Origin: Athripsodes cinereus | Taxonomy: Eukaryota > Arthropoda > Insecta > Trichoptera > Leptoceridae | Reading direction: 5' to 3' | Assembly (NCBI GenBank): GCA_947579605.1 | Contig: OX388305.1 | Coordinates: forward strand, 35,105,542-35,169,541 | DNA: 64,000 nucleotides | Part shown: piece after piece, positions 29,553 through 40,575 of the stretch | Numbering within the stretch: position 1 is the first letter of the stretch | Layout: the number at the start of each line of letters is the position of its first letter | Made by a program: the position numbers and the translations under genes | The notes under the pieces: generated by a model | The model's input: only the letters and a program-made list of their open reading frames with translations | What the model was told of the DNA's origin: nothing | Database searches by the model: none

Positions 29553-29837
29553 TAACTACATTTTTAAAGTGTTACTTTCGCTTAATTTTCGTCACTGCTT
29601 TTCTCTTCACTGGTCTTTACCTTTCTTGCCACGCTTTTCTCACTTTCACCTATAAGCCGTTTAAAAAAATATTTCCAAGGAGGTTTGTTTTTTCCTCCCT
29701 TTCAGAATGTTCCGGAAATGAGTTAGGAAAGTGTCATTAAATAGCTCGTATCTCAAATTTTGCTCGTATTTCAAAGCAAAAAGCTTGTGTCTCAAAAAAA
29801 TTGCATGTTGCGACTCTCGTATGTCAAGGTACCACTG

Positions 29838-30399
29838 TAATAATGTATTCATTATCTTCTATAGAAATCCTCCTTAATTTAGGATTGTAAATAAGTCAAA
29901 AATATTTATAGATACCTACTATATTATTGTATTTGACAGTTAATAATTTCATATTGTTGCATATTATCTGGAATGAGAAACAGATTTTTATTATCATAAC
30001 TCTTTTTATTACATAAATAAAAATCGACAGAGTTATGAACTATTTATATGATGTAGAACGCAATCCAAAAATAGTAAATTACTAAGTCGTATATCATATT
30101 AATGGCCATGGAAACATGTTTTATGGTTTTAGCATAAAATCTGTCTGCGGATCATCAATATTATTATAATATAAATATTTTTATAAAATATAAATAAATT
30201 GTTTACAATATCTTCACATTTATGTTTCCGTAACATCCTGTGGCTTGTATTAAGAATATTAATAAAAATATTTATTATTACACTCGATGAAAGGGAAGAA
30301 TATCAAATGAAACAGTTTTTTTTTTGTAGAATTTTTCTTTCATCTCAAATTTATGTCTAATATTGTTGTTCACTTTACGTGTGACTTGGTATATATGTA
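29838..30399. other. Unassigned AT-rich sequence
   Basis: Nothing recognised. Confidence 0.4.
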
Positions 30400-30565
30400 A
30401 TTGTGTAAGTCTTCAGCTGTGTGGGGTACTTCGTGTCCTCTAAAGTCTTGGCTTCAGCTCTCTCACTTTGTATTACCTGATGGGTGTCCTGGAGGTCACC
30501 AATATTTTATTTTTGCTTTGCAGTCCCACACTATATTGATATGTTTCTCAGTCTGCACACTTTTT
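30400..30565 (-). pseudogene. Possible LINE C-terminal remnant
   Basis: A minus frame reads VQTEKHINIVWDCKAKIKYW, resembling the ET-xHILWDCxA cysteine motif at the end of R1/LOA/I ORF2 proteins (compare ETPIHILCNCDA at 8562-8880). It is frameshifted afterwards and too short for a firm call. Confidence 0.4.
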
Positions 30566-30721
30566 ATTCACAATAATCAGAAGAAAAATGTAAGAAGAGG
30601 TAATACTAATGACGCACTTTCTGAAATAATCGCTTGAATGAAAAAGTTTTGTACTTGTATAAGAATTTTATTTTATATTATATTTAATTGGCACATCATC
30701 AGGTTTTACACATAACATAAC
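30566..30721. other. Unassigned spacer
   Basis: Short AT-rich spacer before SINE-B. Confidence 0.4.
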
Positions 30722-30960
30722 ATAAAATGCATAGACAATTCACACAGATCGAGCTAGTCCCAAACTAAGATTGAATCTTTTATTATGGGCACTAACGCGA
30801 CGATACACATATACAATGCATTTAACACATAAACATGTAACACCCAGACACAGGACAATTTGTAAAAGGTCATTCTCCATTTTGCCCTGGCCGAGAATTG
30901 AACCCGGGACCTCGTGACTCAAAGGCAAGAGTGTTACCTCTGCACCACACCGGCCGACAC
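30722..30960 (-). mobile_element. SINE-B, near full length
   Basis: On the minus strand: GTCGGCCGGTGTGGTGCAGA-GGTAAC (A-box-like), GTCCCGGGTTCAATTCTCGG (B-box GGTTCAATTC), then the tail TAGTTTGGGACTAGCTCGAT and CATAACATAACATAA-type simple repeat on the plus strand. The tRNA-like head plus variable tail makes it a tRNA-derived SINE. Confidence 0.88.
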
Positions 30961-31325
30961 AAATATAATAATATATTAATATAATACAATCATACCCATT
31001 TACAGATTGTACATTTGCATCCGAATATGCTTATAGCTGAAAAGAAAGTTAAAATAAAAATTACGAATCATATGTTAAAATACAAAAGAAGAAGAAAAAA
31101 ACAGCAACAAAAGAAGTTACTTAAAAATAGAAAAATGATGTTTACAAACAATTAAAGTTGCTCCAAATTCTGAAGTTAAAGTTGAGCAAAATTTCAAATA
31201 ACGTAATTACCTAATTATTGTCATGTTTTTATTATGAAACCTAATAAGTGTCGATATCAACAAAGTCAATAAATTTGGATTAAACCGAACGGAAAATAAC
31301 GTAAAATAAACTCCAGAATATTGAT
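30961..31325. other. Unassigned AT-rich sequence
   Basis: Nothing recognised. Confidence 0.4.
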
Positions 31326-31425
31326 ATTTATTTGTTTATTTGTTGACTTATTCATCGGCTATACCTACGGCATTCATTATACGGCTAACGCCTCTTTACA
31401 ATAAACATAAACAAGAAAATTAAAT
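31326..31425 (-). repeat. LINE 3' tail, family E-like
   Basis: Minus strand: TGTAAAGAGGCGTTAGCCGT, GCCGTAGG-TATAGCC, then AAATAAACAAATAAATA. It resembles the other family E tails. Confidence 0.45.
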
Positions 31426-31749
31426 AGCTTCACAACAAATAAAATGAATAAAAAAAAAACAAAAACATAACCACGCACATTGCTTTCTATCAACAAGTAC
31501 TTAGGTACATATAGGCATACATCTATAATTTGCTCAGGTACATGGTATTTACCGGCCAAACATAGGTATGCAAGTGTATAGTTAGGTATTTATCCTTACA
31601 TTTCTCTCTTTAGCACCTATGAAGGTACTATTAATAACTGCAAATCTATGTTTATATACATAGAAGATAGGTATAAAATATTTTCAAAATTTTGTCTTTC
31701 TGTTGTCTTGCAAAACAGTAAAAATTATTGCTACATACCCAAACAGGGG
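31426..31749. other. Unassigned AT-rich sequence
   Basis: Nothing recognised. Confidence 0.4.
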
Positions 31750-31891
31750 CAGTAGACAAACACGCACTTGGCGATCGACTACTGGCGAACTTTTAGTCAA
31801 TCTTCCTACATGTTCCGTGTAATTATGCGTTATTTTTGCAGTTATTGTCGAAAATTCGTTTGTAGGCGATCGCCAAGTGCGTGTTTGTCTA
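31750..31891. mobile_element. ~140-bp foldback MITE
   Basis: AGACAAACACGCACTTGGCG (plus ATCG) near 31752 is exactly repeated as its reverse complement ending at 31891; with mismatches the arms extend to about 45 bp. Only ~45 bp lie between. The right end overlaps the 8-bp target of the adjacent hAT element. Confidence 0.8.
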
Positions 31892-31894
31892 GGG

Positions 31895-32403
31895 CAGGGG
31901 TGCTCAGACTTGAACCATCGACGATCGACCATAAAATTTTTAGGTGGCAAGCGATCGACTAGGTAAAAATAAAAGACAAAATTTATAAATTATTTATATC
32001 TTATTAGGTAATTACAAATATATACATCATCGACGTAGGATCACGACAGGGACGACTTTGAGGACGAGACGACTGTACGCCAAGCATATCGCAGGCGGCG
32101 TGGAAGAGAAACAGCCCGAACGGCGAAGTTCTCGCGCGCAGGTTGAAACGCGTTTGTTATTTGGAATTAAATAGAATCTCCCTCGAATTCCAAATAATAT
32201 ATGTTAAATCTTAAATTAACATCGATTATTCTATCAGATAATTGAACATTAAATGTTCGTTACTAAATAAATAAATACCTATTAAGTTACAATAATAATT
32301 GTAAAAAATATATTTAGAAAACCTTTTGAAATATGCTCGCGATCGACTTAAAAACCTCTCGCGATCGACCAGTCGATCGCGATCGACTGTTTGAGCACCC
32401 CTG
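31895..32403. mobile_element. Non-autonomous hAT element, 509 bp
   Basis: CAGGGGTGCTCAGACTTG at the left and TGTTTGAGCACCCCTG at the right form the terminal inverted repeat. Exact 8-bp duplications GTCTAGGG (31887-31894 and 32404-32411) flank it. Both subterminal regions carry multiple CGATCGAC words. The CAGGGGTG end and 8-bp duplication are hAT hallmarks. No transposase is present. Confidence 0.93.
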
Positions 32404-32599
32404 GTCTAGGGGCTCTGGTGACAACAATAATATAAAAGCAATAAAATCATATTATTTGATAACCCATTCAGGTGACTATAACACTTCGTACAAACTAGTA
32501 CATTCGGCGTACCACTAACCCAAACCTACGTTCTTACTTACTCTACTTTACTTTTCCTACGTACTTATAATATAATAATGAAAAGGTATGTAGAAAAAA

Positions 32600-32990
32600 C
32601 TACATACATACATACCATCACGCCGCTTCCCTCGCGGGGTAGGCAGAAAGGATCGAACGCCACTTCCTTCTATCCTTGCATACACCTTTCGCTTCCGTCA
32701 CTGTCATACAATTCCTCATGCATGCTCTCCTGTTCAATGCGCTCAACACGTGACCGTCCTGTAGGATTTGGTTTAAATGATCTTGCCATTTGATTCTCGG
32801 ACGTCCACGTCTCCGAGCACCATTCCTCTCAGCCAAATATATCTTCTTGGTCATTCTGTCCTCATTTATTCTTTCCACGTGCCCAAACCATCGTAACTTA
32901 TTTACATTCATCCTTGTGACCACACCAATCACTCCACATTCCTTTCGTATATCACTGTTACGCACATGATCTCTCAGACTTTTACCACAC
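32600..32990 (-). pseudogene. RTE-like LINE C-terminus (GHVER-type)
   Basis: The minus frame 32618-32965 reads MRNSDIRKECGVIGVVTRM, NVNKLRWFGHVERINEDRM, ARRRGRPRIKWQDHLNQIL, RRACMRNCMTVTEAKGVCKD, RRKWRSILSAYP. This RNxDIRexCGV / LRWfGHVER / GRPR / RRACM / EAKGVC series is the C-terminal tail of a widespread insect RTE-like ORF2. It is open but 5'-truncated. Relatives are at 24645-24975 and 44085-44310. Confidence 0.85.
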
Positions 32991-34186
32991 TATTATCTAA
33001 AAACTATTATCATCAAAATACTATCGACGGAGTAGGTATGAATTCGTGACAATATTGCTTCATCTTATTTTCAGACCTATATTTATCTTCTCACGGTGAG
33101 ATGTTAAGGTGCGATTGTCACCCCTATTAACACTTTATATTTAACTTCAGTCAATCAAAGTGAGGAGGTGTTTAAATTTGAATACATTTAAAACTTGAAT
33201 TAGTTTCAAATGGTTGAGCATCAAATATGCGTTTTCAAAATAGGAACGTTTGTATTTATTGTCGGAGTATTATTATAAAAACGGCATAAATTGGTTATAG
33301 ACAACACACACAAAACAAAACAAAAGAAAATTAACAAAAAACTGTTACATTTCGTTTTGTCTAGTATAAGTAAGCTCATATAAATTTTACGAAGGGAAAA
33401 ATACAAATTTGAAATAGGAACACTTTGGCGCTACTCTTACTAGCCATTTACAATGATGTCTCGGTAGAAATGTTTTATTAAGAGTTTTTAGTAAACACAA
33501 AGAGTATGGATGAATATTTGTAGTAAAACGCATTCGAAACAGATTCTCAGATTATTAATTAATAGTGTTACAATAATTAATTGATCATTAAATAAAAATA
33601 CTTGTAGCAGAGATTCCATAGGTTCCATAATCTGGAATACATACATGAAACTGACCAAGGATAGTAAAATTGTTGAACGTCATAAAAAAGTTGATTTCAT
33701 TTAGATATACATAACAACATACGAGTATTTATCTTATGTACCTAATTATTTTGTAAGAATAAGTAATAATATATATAGAAATTAGACAGTTCCGTATTTT
33801 AGCAATCCAGCCGAAACGAGTGATTTGTGGTAAAACAGTTTGAAAACAGTGCAAGCTATTAAACACCCGTTAATAATTATTTATTTACTCCCTTTGAGTC
33901 TACAGTGACCCGTCTATAGGCACGTTATTTATTTATCTATTTATTTTATTAATTCAAACGGCTTATTGCTGGAGACTTGACTTATCTCTATTTAAATTAG
34001 TGCATGCTTTAGTTTTTCAGTAGTTTTATCCTCCGATTTTTTTTTGGCCTGTATCAGCTAAGAGAGATTTTTCCAAACTTTTTTATTTCTTCTTTGTCTT
34101 TCTTTCTTTTTTTACCCGCAAAAACAACCCTAATTCATCTGCTTTTCTCCTACGAGTCATAAGTGCAGTTTTGTTTGGTTAACTAC
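32991..34186. other. Unassigned AT-rich sequence
   Basis: Possible short LINE tail at 33925-33985 (CAAACGGCTTATTGC). Otherwise nothing. Confidence 0.35.
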
Positions 34187-34350
34187 AGTGGTCTCCAATT
34201 CCCAGTTCACGGGAGAACCATGGAGAGCTGTCTTTTAATATGTTATCATATTTATCTTTCCTGAAATCTGGTGGGGGAAGGGGGGGGGGGAGGTTCAAGT
34301 AAAATAATCAATACAAAAAAGTAAGGAAAATGGTCGGAGACCACTACTGT
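34187..34350. mobile_element. hAT-like MITE, ~165 bp
   Basis: Left end CAGTGGTCTCCAATTCCCAG and right end GGTCGGAGACCACTACTG are imperfect inverted repeats. CAGTGGTCTCC is a common hAT terminus and a G-run (34271-34291) lies inside. I found no matching 8-bp duplication. Confidence 0.55.
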
Positions 34351-34529
34351 ATGCCATGGTCTAGACATACCCTACAGCTGCATCTAATGATTCTTAGAGA
34401 TGGAGAAAAAATTACTGTCCTTTATGAAACAAAACAGTAAAAACATTTGCTCCCAGTGATTTTTACGACTAGAACGATTTTCAATATACTGTGTGCTATG
34501 ATAGTGTAACAGGTATTTCAATCATTTCA

Positions 34530-34605
34530 TGTAGGTAATCTAATTATTTATTTATTAATTATTCAATATACGGCTCAAATAGCCATTTACAATATATAAA
34601 CATAT
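34530..34605 (-). repeat. LINE 3' tail, family E-like
   Basis: Minus strand: TGTAAATGGCTATTTGAGCC, GTATATTGAATAATTAATAA. It resembles the GGCT...GCC tails elsewhere. Confidence 0.4.
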
Positions 34606-35051
34606 ATAAACATACAAATTCATAACTTGGTGTTTAGTAATTCAAATATATATAACTAAAATAATAACAACAAAAAATGCAACCAATAATATCATCATTA
34701 TAAACATCCATGTACAAATAAATGGATGGGTAATATATATATAGTCAATTAAAATTATAAGGCATCCATACGAACAATCACACAATACAGCAATTATTAA
34801 TTTACTTGTCACAAATTACAAAGCAAACATATAAACTTTGTTATTATTTTAATATATCTTTTTTTATACATATACTTCTCAACATTCAAATTATAGAGAC
34901 AAATCAAATTATGGAGAGTAAAAAACCAATCTGCAACTATTAAATTGTAACATTCCATTAAAATTGAACAAAGAAAAAAAAAGAATTGTCAATAAAATAA
35001 AATATAAATTAAACAAAACAATACACATTTATAATAATAAATATAATACGT
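34606..35051. other. Unassigned AT-rich sequence
   Basis: Nothing recognised. Confidence 0.4.
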
Positions 35052-35059
35052 TAAAACAT

Positions 35060-35343
35060 CCCGTGGAGCACCCGGTAAAGAATTGGTCTCCCACTCTTCT
35101 GCGTAAGTTTTCGAGTGTCCTGTAAAAGGCAGGTGTTCGAAAAAATTGAGACATTTTACATCTTAAATTCAGCGATGAGGTTTGCCACTCATCCTGAATG
35201 TCTTGATTTTATATTGGTTATTGCTAACTGTCCTCGGAGAGGACAGTTAGCATGTTTCTTACATGCAGCTGATCTGCTGGCTACCCCACTTGTGGGATGT
35301 GCCGTGATGGTATAATAATAATAAATAATAATAATAATAATAA
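35060..35343 (+). mobile_element. SINE-C copy 4 with palindromic insertion
   Basis: Full-length copy with a long (TAA)n tail, flanked by TAAAACAT at 35052-35059 and 35344-35351. Relative to other copies it has ~20 extra bases that make a perfect 13-bp inverted repeat (GCTAACTGTCCTC / GAGGACAGTTAGC, 35223-35251). Confidence 0.88.
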
Positions 35344-35351
35344 TAAAACAT

Positions 35352-35754
35352 TTATAATGAAGGTACCTACATCTTGTATAGTATGTATAGTGAATGATTT
35401 ACAAAGGTAATCTAGATTGACGCGCTTTCCCACGTATACATTCTTTATCCTGGGTGTCATTCTTGTTAATATTATGTATGTGAACAACTCTAAAAGGTTC
35501 TGCCAAAGGTTTTAGGTGATGTGATGTTCTTGACATTATCATATTCTACCAAACCTCTCGTAAATATCGCATCTGTAATGATTCTCTGAATTTCATATCA
35601 AAGTTCACAGATGTTTCAAATTCTTAGTATTAGCAAATTGTTAATATAATAATATTAATTAATAAATATGCCTTAATGAGGTTTGAAAACTCAAATAAAA
35701 CTTTTTTTAATTTTCTGTCTTTGGATAATGCATAATCTGGATTGATACTTACTA
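35352..35754. other. Unassigned AT-rich sequence
   Basis: Nothing recognised. Confidence 0.4.
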
Positions 35755-36015
35755 ACTAAGCCTCCTTCTCTCCTCTGCTGGATATAAGCCTCTCTCAAAC
35801 TTTTACACACTTTCCTATCTCGGGCAACACGATTCTACTGTTTTCCCATCATCTGGACAATATCGTCAACCTATCTTTTTTTGGGTCTTCCTACACTTCT
35901 TTTGTCCTCCCACGGCCTCCATTCAAGAATTCAATGTGGAAGTCCAGCGTGACCAACGCATTGCCATTTCAACTTTTGTCTTTTGTTAGATGGTTTCATT
36001 TATAATTTGGCACGC
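35755..36015 (-). pseudogene. LINE C-terminal remnant (DDIxR-type)
   Basis: Minus frame with stops: ILEWRPWEDKRSVGRPKKR, VDDIVQMMGKQ, VARDRKVCKSLREAYIQQRR. It matches the LxWRPxxxKRxxGRPxxRWxDDI and AQDRxxWRxxxEAYxQQW pattern at the C-terminus of an insect RTE-like ORF2. A related copy is at 61355-61625. Decayed. Confidence 0.7.
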
Positions 36016-36269
36016 TGTACATTCCTACCTCAATTTCCACTGTACGCAAGTGTTAGCGTCATAGTAATTATACGTAATCACTGACAAGACTCACGATACG
36101 AAAAACTTTCTCTTAAGACTTATGGAGACTTCATTATTTTTGAATATATAAGTTTAGAGAATGCAGCCCATCCCAAACCTATTCGTCTAGAAATTTGTGG
36201 ATTATTAATTAAGAATATTTTATAATCATGTTGGTATGTGAGCTTAATGGCATTAAGATTACGTCTATA

Positions 36270-36540
36270 AAATTCGGCCGATGAGGCGTAGATGTAATGA
36301 TCTTGCCTTTGAGTTACGAGGTCCCGGGTTCGATTCCCGGCCAGGGCAGATTGAGGAATGACCTTTTTCAAATTGTTTTGAGTCTGGGTGTCACATGTAT
36401 ATGTGTGTATGTGTGCATTGTAGGTACATAAAATATATATGTGTATCGTCGCGTTAGTACCCACAATACAATCTTAGTTTGGGACTAGCTCGATCTGTGT
36501 GAATTGTCTATGCATGTTGTGTTATGTTATGTAAATTTGA
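36270..36540 (+). mobile_element. SINE-B, full length
   Basis: Head AATTCGGCCGATGAGGCGTA, B-box region GTCCCGGGTTCGATTCCCGG, body CAGATTGAGGAATGACC, conserved tail TAGTTTGGGACTAGCTCGAT and TGTGTTATGTTATGT simple repeat. It is the clearest tRNA-related SINE in the window. Confidence 0.9.
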
Positions 36541-37074
36541 GTGCGGATATGATTTTATACCTAAAAATAATAATACTTGCAACTCGAACAAGGTAGGATG
36601 TCAGGTAGGTATGTTTATTTTTTTTATATTAGAAGCATATAAAACAATAGTGAGTCTACTGATATTTTTGGTCGTGAATAAATCTGGGTGTTACTAGGTA
36701 TGAACAAACGAAGCAATGCCCTTAGGCTTTCAAATCCTTAGAGGCTTCTAATGTTTGACATTTACACCAGATGAAATGAATTCCCATTCTTCATGTTCTG
36801 CCTCAGGGTCCCAACTAGTTGTAATTGTAATTTGTCGTTGTACCTACATCAAATTATCAAACTACAAAAAATGACAATGTTCTTTCAAAGTAAAAGATTT
36901 ATAATGTCAAACAACTTTGTGTTCTCATTTTTACGCTAATGATATCGAATGCTGAGTTCCTTGTAATTTTGAATAGACATTTTGATACAGTTTGTATCAT
37001 GTAGGTACCCATATTTATATTATTGAAATAAACATAGTAGAAAGGTACTTGTCTACTTTAACATTCATTCATTC
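36541..37074. other. Unassigned AT-rich sequence
   Basis: Nothing recognised. Confidence 0.4.
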
Positions 37075-37090
37075 ATAGACAATTCACACA
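37075..37090 (-). repeat. SINE-B tail, left piece of a split copy
   Basis: TCATAGACAATTCACACA is the SINE-B terminal word; the copy resumes 3.5 kb away at 40576 with CACAGATCGAGCTAG. Confidence 0.75.
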
Positions 37091-37689
37091 CTGAGAAAAG
37101 GTACATCTACAAATTCAATTGATATTTCACAATAAATTGTTTTGCTCGCCTTACCATTGATATAATATGACATAAAGATCAAATTCAACATTACGTAACA
37201 TTAAATCATTTCGCATTTACCTACCGATAACTATTTCTGCACAATGATTTGTTCGGCCTTTACCAATCTTTTACTAGTTTTAGTTACCCAAACATCCGTG
37301 TATGGCGCTAGTTGGTTTAAAATAATAGTCAGGTAAGTACATATGGCTTGTAAAATTGCCACACGCATAAAAATACATTATGATTGACGAAACGTATTTC
37401 AACAGTACAATATTGTTTTATTTATTTGTAGTATTTTCGTTATTATACAAATAACCTAATACTTATTTATTGTTATTCAATATAAAGAATACACTAAAAT
37501 GGTTGTAAAATGTGTTATATTTTGATAAAAAAAAAACAATACTTTGGTCATTATTAATTATTCTAATGGCAACGCTAATATTCGATGACATTTATCGGTT
37601 CTCCGTTGTGTTTTGTTCTGTGTTAATTTCTGTCAAGTCGTTTTCGTATTTCGGTGTTTTTTTTAGTGGATTGAGGATAATTGTTGAAA

Positions 37690-38830
37690 TATGACCGTGC
37701 ATTTACTCACATTTAAAACAAGATCCCTCATAATATTGCATTATGGGATGAAAAAATCACCTGTCATGGAAATGCAAGGTAAACCTTTGAAATTTTTTCT
37801 TATTTACTATTATTTTTGTATGATTTAAAGCATTAATGATTTTGATATATGTTTTTACTTTATAGATGAAACGCAATGTGGAAAATAACGTGGAATTACA
37901 GAATGAAAGTGGACCATCAAGTAACCATTTGGTGAGTAACATTGTTCTAACCTTGAGTGCTTGTGGATGGACTAATTAGGTTATTTAATTTAATGAATAT
38001 TTTTTGCTTTACAGATTACAGAATTTAATGTTAAAAACCATGTGATGAAATGAAAGTGAAACTTCAACCATCAATTCGGTATGTAATATTGGACTAACAT
38101 TGATTTTGTTTGTTAATGAACTAACTTTATTAGTTATCATTTGGTTTAATAAATCATTTTTGTACTTTTAGACTGTGGAGGAAACAAATGAGGTTGTGAT
38201 TGAGTATATACATTGAAGGAGACCCACCGTCCACCTGGATAGTTCAGAAATCTGGGGACTTACATTTATCCGACTAAATTTCTACACTAACAAATTTGTC
38301 CACACGAGTGGTGCCATAATATATGTTAAGATCAAAAGCATTTACAGCTCAACAAATAATGAATCTTTATAAAGTCCAGTCCATGATGAGTTGGTATGAG
38401 ATGTTTAATTTGCAATAATTGTTTTATCAACAAGCCAAATTTGAGTTTTTATTGAAGATTAACTAAAATTTGTACTTTACAGAATGTTGCAGAACATTAA
38501 CAAATTGGTGAAGCTGTTGCACTGGGTTTGGTGTCACCTACAACAATAGCAAAAGTTTGTATACTTCAAATTCTGTTATTTTAATTTCTATTCTTTCGTT
38601 TTCAAAAATAACTTTTAGTTATATATATTTTTTTTAAATTTACAGAAAAAAGGTCAAATGGAATTATCAAAAGGCTAGAAGAAAACAAATTAGTAGAATT
38701 GGGGCATTCGTACTCAAACAGAAAGGGTCAACTGTCAGCATGAAAAATTTTTGTTCCCATAGAAAAATGTTGCAGAGAAGAATACCAAATAAAATAACTC
38801 CCGTAGAGCAACAAAGTGGTACAATTAGAA
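37690..38830 (+). pseudogene. Exon-like remnants inside the 3.5-kb transposon
   Basis: Several segments have splice-like borders: 37866-37931 (TTTATAG before, GTGAGT after), 38015-38078 (TTTACAG, GTATGT), 38172-38204 (CTTTTAG), 38483-38554 (TTTACAG, GTTTGT) and 38646-38830 (TTTACAG). The first reads MKRNVENNVELQNESGPSSN in one frame; the last is open as KKVKWNYQKARRKQISRIGA and onward. The other frames contain stops. The first two exons and their following intron starts are similar, indicating an exon duplication. This is probably a decayed transposase gene, but no catalytic domain is recognisable. A host gene fragment is the alternative. Confidence 0.4.
38213..38325. repeat. Repeat D, copy 2
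   Basis: ATTGAAGGAGACCCACCGTC through AACAAATTTGTCCACACGAG matches 25305-25420. It is inserted right after an exon-like segment. Confidence 0.65.
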
Positions 38831-38853
38831 CTTGTGTTTTTTTAATTTATTTT

Positions 38854-39609
38854 GATATAATGAAAACAAAATTGTTTTTGGTTTTACTACGATTTATTTG
38901 TTATATAAGTTACCAGGTTTCAACCTATGAGGTCATTGTCAAACTAAATTTACTATAGGCCGTGTTGTTACTTAAATACTATGTCTTTGTAGGTAGGTAT
39001 AACAATATATTCTTAAAGCTAAGGTTTTATATAATGCAAAAATTATTGAGGGAAATTCAGAAAGAACAGTTGGTTGAGTAAAGATTAATAAGGAAGACAG
39101 TTGATTAGTATTGTGTAAATAAATGAAATAGTATTGGGTATTGTTGAAACTAGTTGAAAATCTAGATGTTGTACATGTTATTATTCCTAAATGGATGCTT
39201 TTTGTCAATATTCCTCTGTTGATAATAATATTAGGTACATCTGTTACATCAATCTATTAGTTGAAGTCAAAATACCCAAACCTATTTCATTTATTTACAC
39301 AATACTAACCAACTGTCTTCCTTAATCTTTACCAATAAAATGTCACATTATATATAATCAATATAATTTAAATCATACAACACAACCAACTGTTCTTTCT
39401 GAATTTCCCTCAATAATTTTTGCATTATATAAAACCTTAGCTCTAAGAATATATTGTTATACCTACCTATTAAGACATAGTATTTAAGTAACAAAACGGC
39501 CTATAGTAAATTTAGTTTAACAATGACCTCATAGGTCGAAACCTGGTAACTTATTTAACAAATAAATCTTAGTAAAACCAAGAACAGTTTTGTTTTCATT
39601 ATATCAATA
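38854..39609. mobile_element. Large foldback element, ~300-bp arms
   Basis: 38854-39147 is repeated in reverse complement at 39268-39609. For example TTACCAGGTTTC-ACCTATGA on the left mirrors TCATAGGTCGAAACCTGGTA on the right, as do AGGAAGACAGTTG-TTAGTAT and the TGAGGGAAATTCAGAAAGAA block. The right arm has an extra ~50 bp. About 120 bp of loop. No ORF is recognisable. Confidence 0.85.
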
Positions 39610-40384
39610 TAATGGAGTTCAGTTATAATGTTGCAGCTATGTTCCAACAACAAAAAGAAATAAAAACAAAATGAACTCGATTGCACCGACCGAGGCAATA
39701 ACAATGAAAGAAAAAAGAAAAACATGAAGTCGTGAAATGAATAGGCTATTACAAGTAAACACAAGCAATGACTGATGCTCAGGGGGGGGATCAGTTCTCT
39801 CTGAATAAAAACTGGGGAAGGGGAACCTCACCACATTCAAGACAATCATCAACCAGAACCCTGAAGAGATCTAGAAATAGCACCGTTGATTTTTGGCAAT
39901 GATGATAAGTAAAATTTCACTCCTACCGGGTGGAATGCCTGTGAATAATAATAATAAGTAAAATTCAACATCCCTGAAGAAAGAGTTGTAATTTCTGCAC
40001 GACCTTTGGAATAATCCTATAATACGCGTTTGATATATTTATTATGTCTTTATAAATTGTCCTTATTTTTATATTTTTTCAATTGAAATTTTTAATAAAT
40101 GATTATATTACATAAGAACTTAAAAGAAAAAAATCATTTTAATTTCCTTGCTACTTTTTTTACTTATATATTAATCACAATGTTTATTTGTAAAATGTGA
40201 AAAATTATTCTAATAATATTATTATTTTTGTTAGATTTTTTCAAATAATAATTATAGTGTTATTAGAAAAATAGATCACATTTTACAACTAAACGCGATT
40301 AATATTATTGGACTTTTGACAGCTACGAGCAAGGTCATGTATAGGTACCTACGTAAGTATGACAAGTAATTCAATTGATTCTCA
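39610..40384. other. Interior of the 3.5-kb transposon, no coding seen
   Basis: A G-run at 39782-39789. No recognisable protein. Confidence 0.4.
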
Positions 40385-40575
40385 CCAACGATTCGTTCTG
40401 CAGCCAACGTCAAGTTGATGACGTCACTGTGAAGAAGTTGTTGGTAAACGTACCAATGAATTGGTTGCGAAGTTAATAGATCTGTACTAGTGAATCGTTT
40501 GTACGAACTCTGGTCCTAATTTGATAGTACGTACCAATGATTCGTTGTGAAATTTCGTTAGTATTTTTCTCAGTG

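Larger units (their letters stand above)
28747..29837. mobile_element. TA-flanked DNA transposon (Tc1/mariner-like), carrying nested insertions
   Basis: The left end TA-CAGTGGTAC (28745) is mirrored by GGTACCACTG-TA (29830-29839). Behind the ends, both sides have repeated GAAATACGAGC/TCGTATTTCAAA motifs, a layout of long imperfect inverted repeats. The TA duplications fit Tc1/mariner. It has no transposase of its own; instead it contains a LINE fragment (28810-29165) and a Penelope fragment (29351-29552). Confidence 0.75.
37091..40573. mobile_element. ~3.5-kb DNA transposon, class unassigned, decayed
   Basis: It interrupts a SINE-B copy exactly between CACACA and GATCG. The ends are inverted: CTGAGAAAAGGTAC at the left and GTATTTTTCTCAG at the right, with CACAA-containing subterminal similarity. 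The right subterminal region has repeated ACCAATGATTCGTT-type words (40385, 40452, 40533). The interior holds exon-like remnants (37690-38830), a repeat D copy and a large foldback. The target duplication is not clean: only CACA is shared. Confidence 0.65.

Noticed and set aside
36281..36345. Functional tRNA gene
   Set aside because: Only tRNA-like A/B boxes of a SINE head; there is no complete cloverleaf and the same head recurs with SINE tails.
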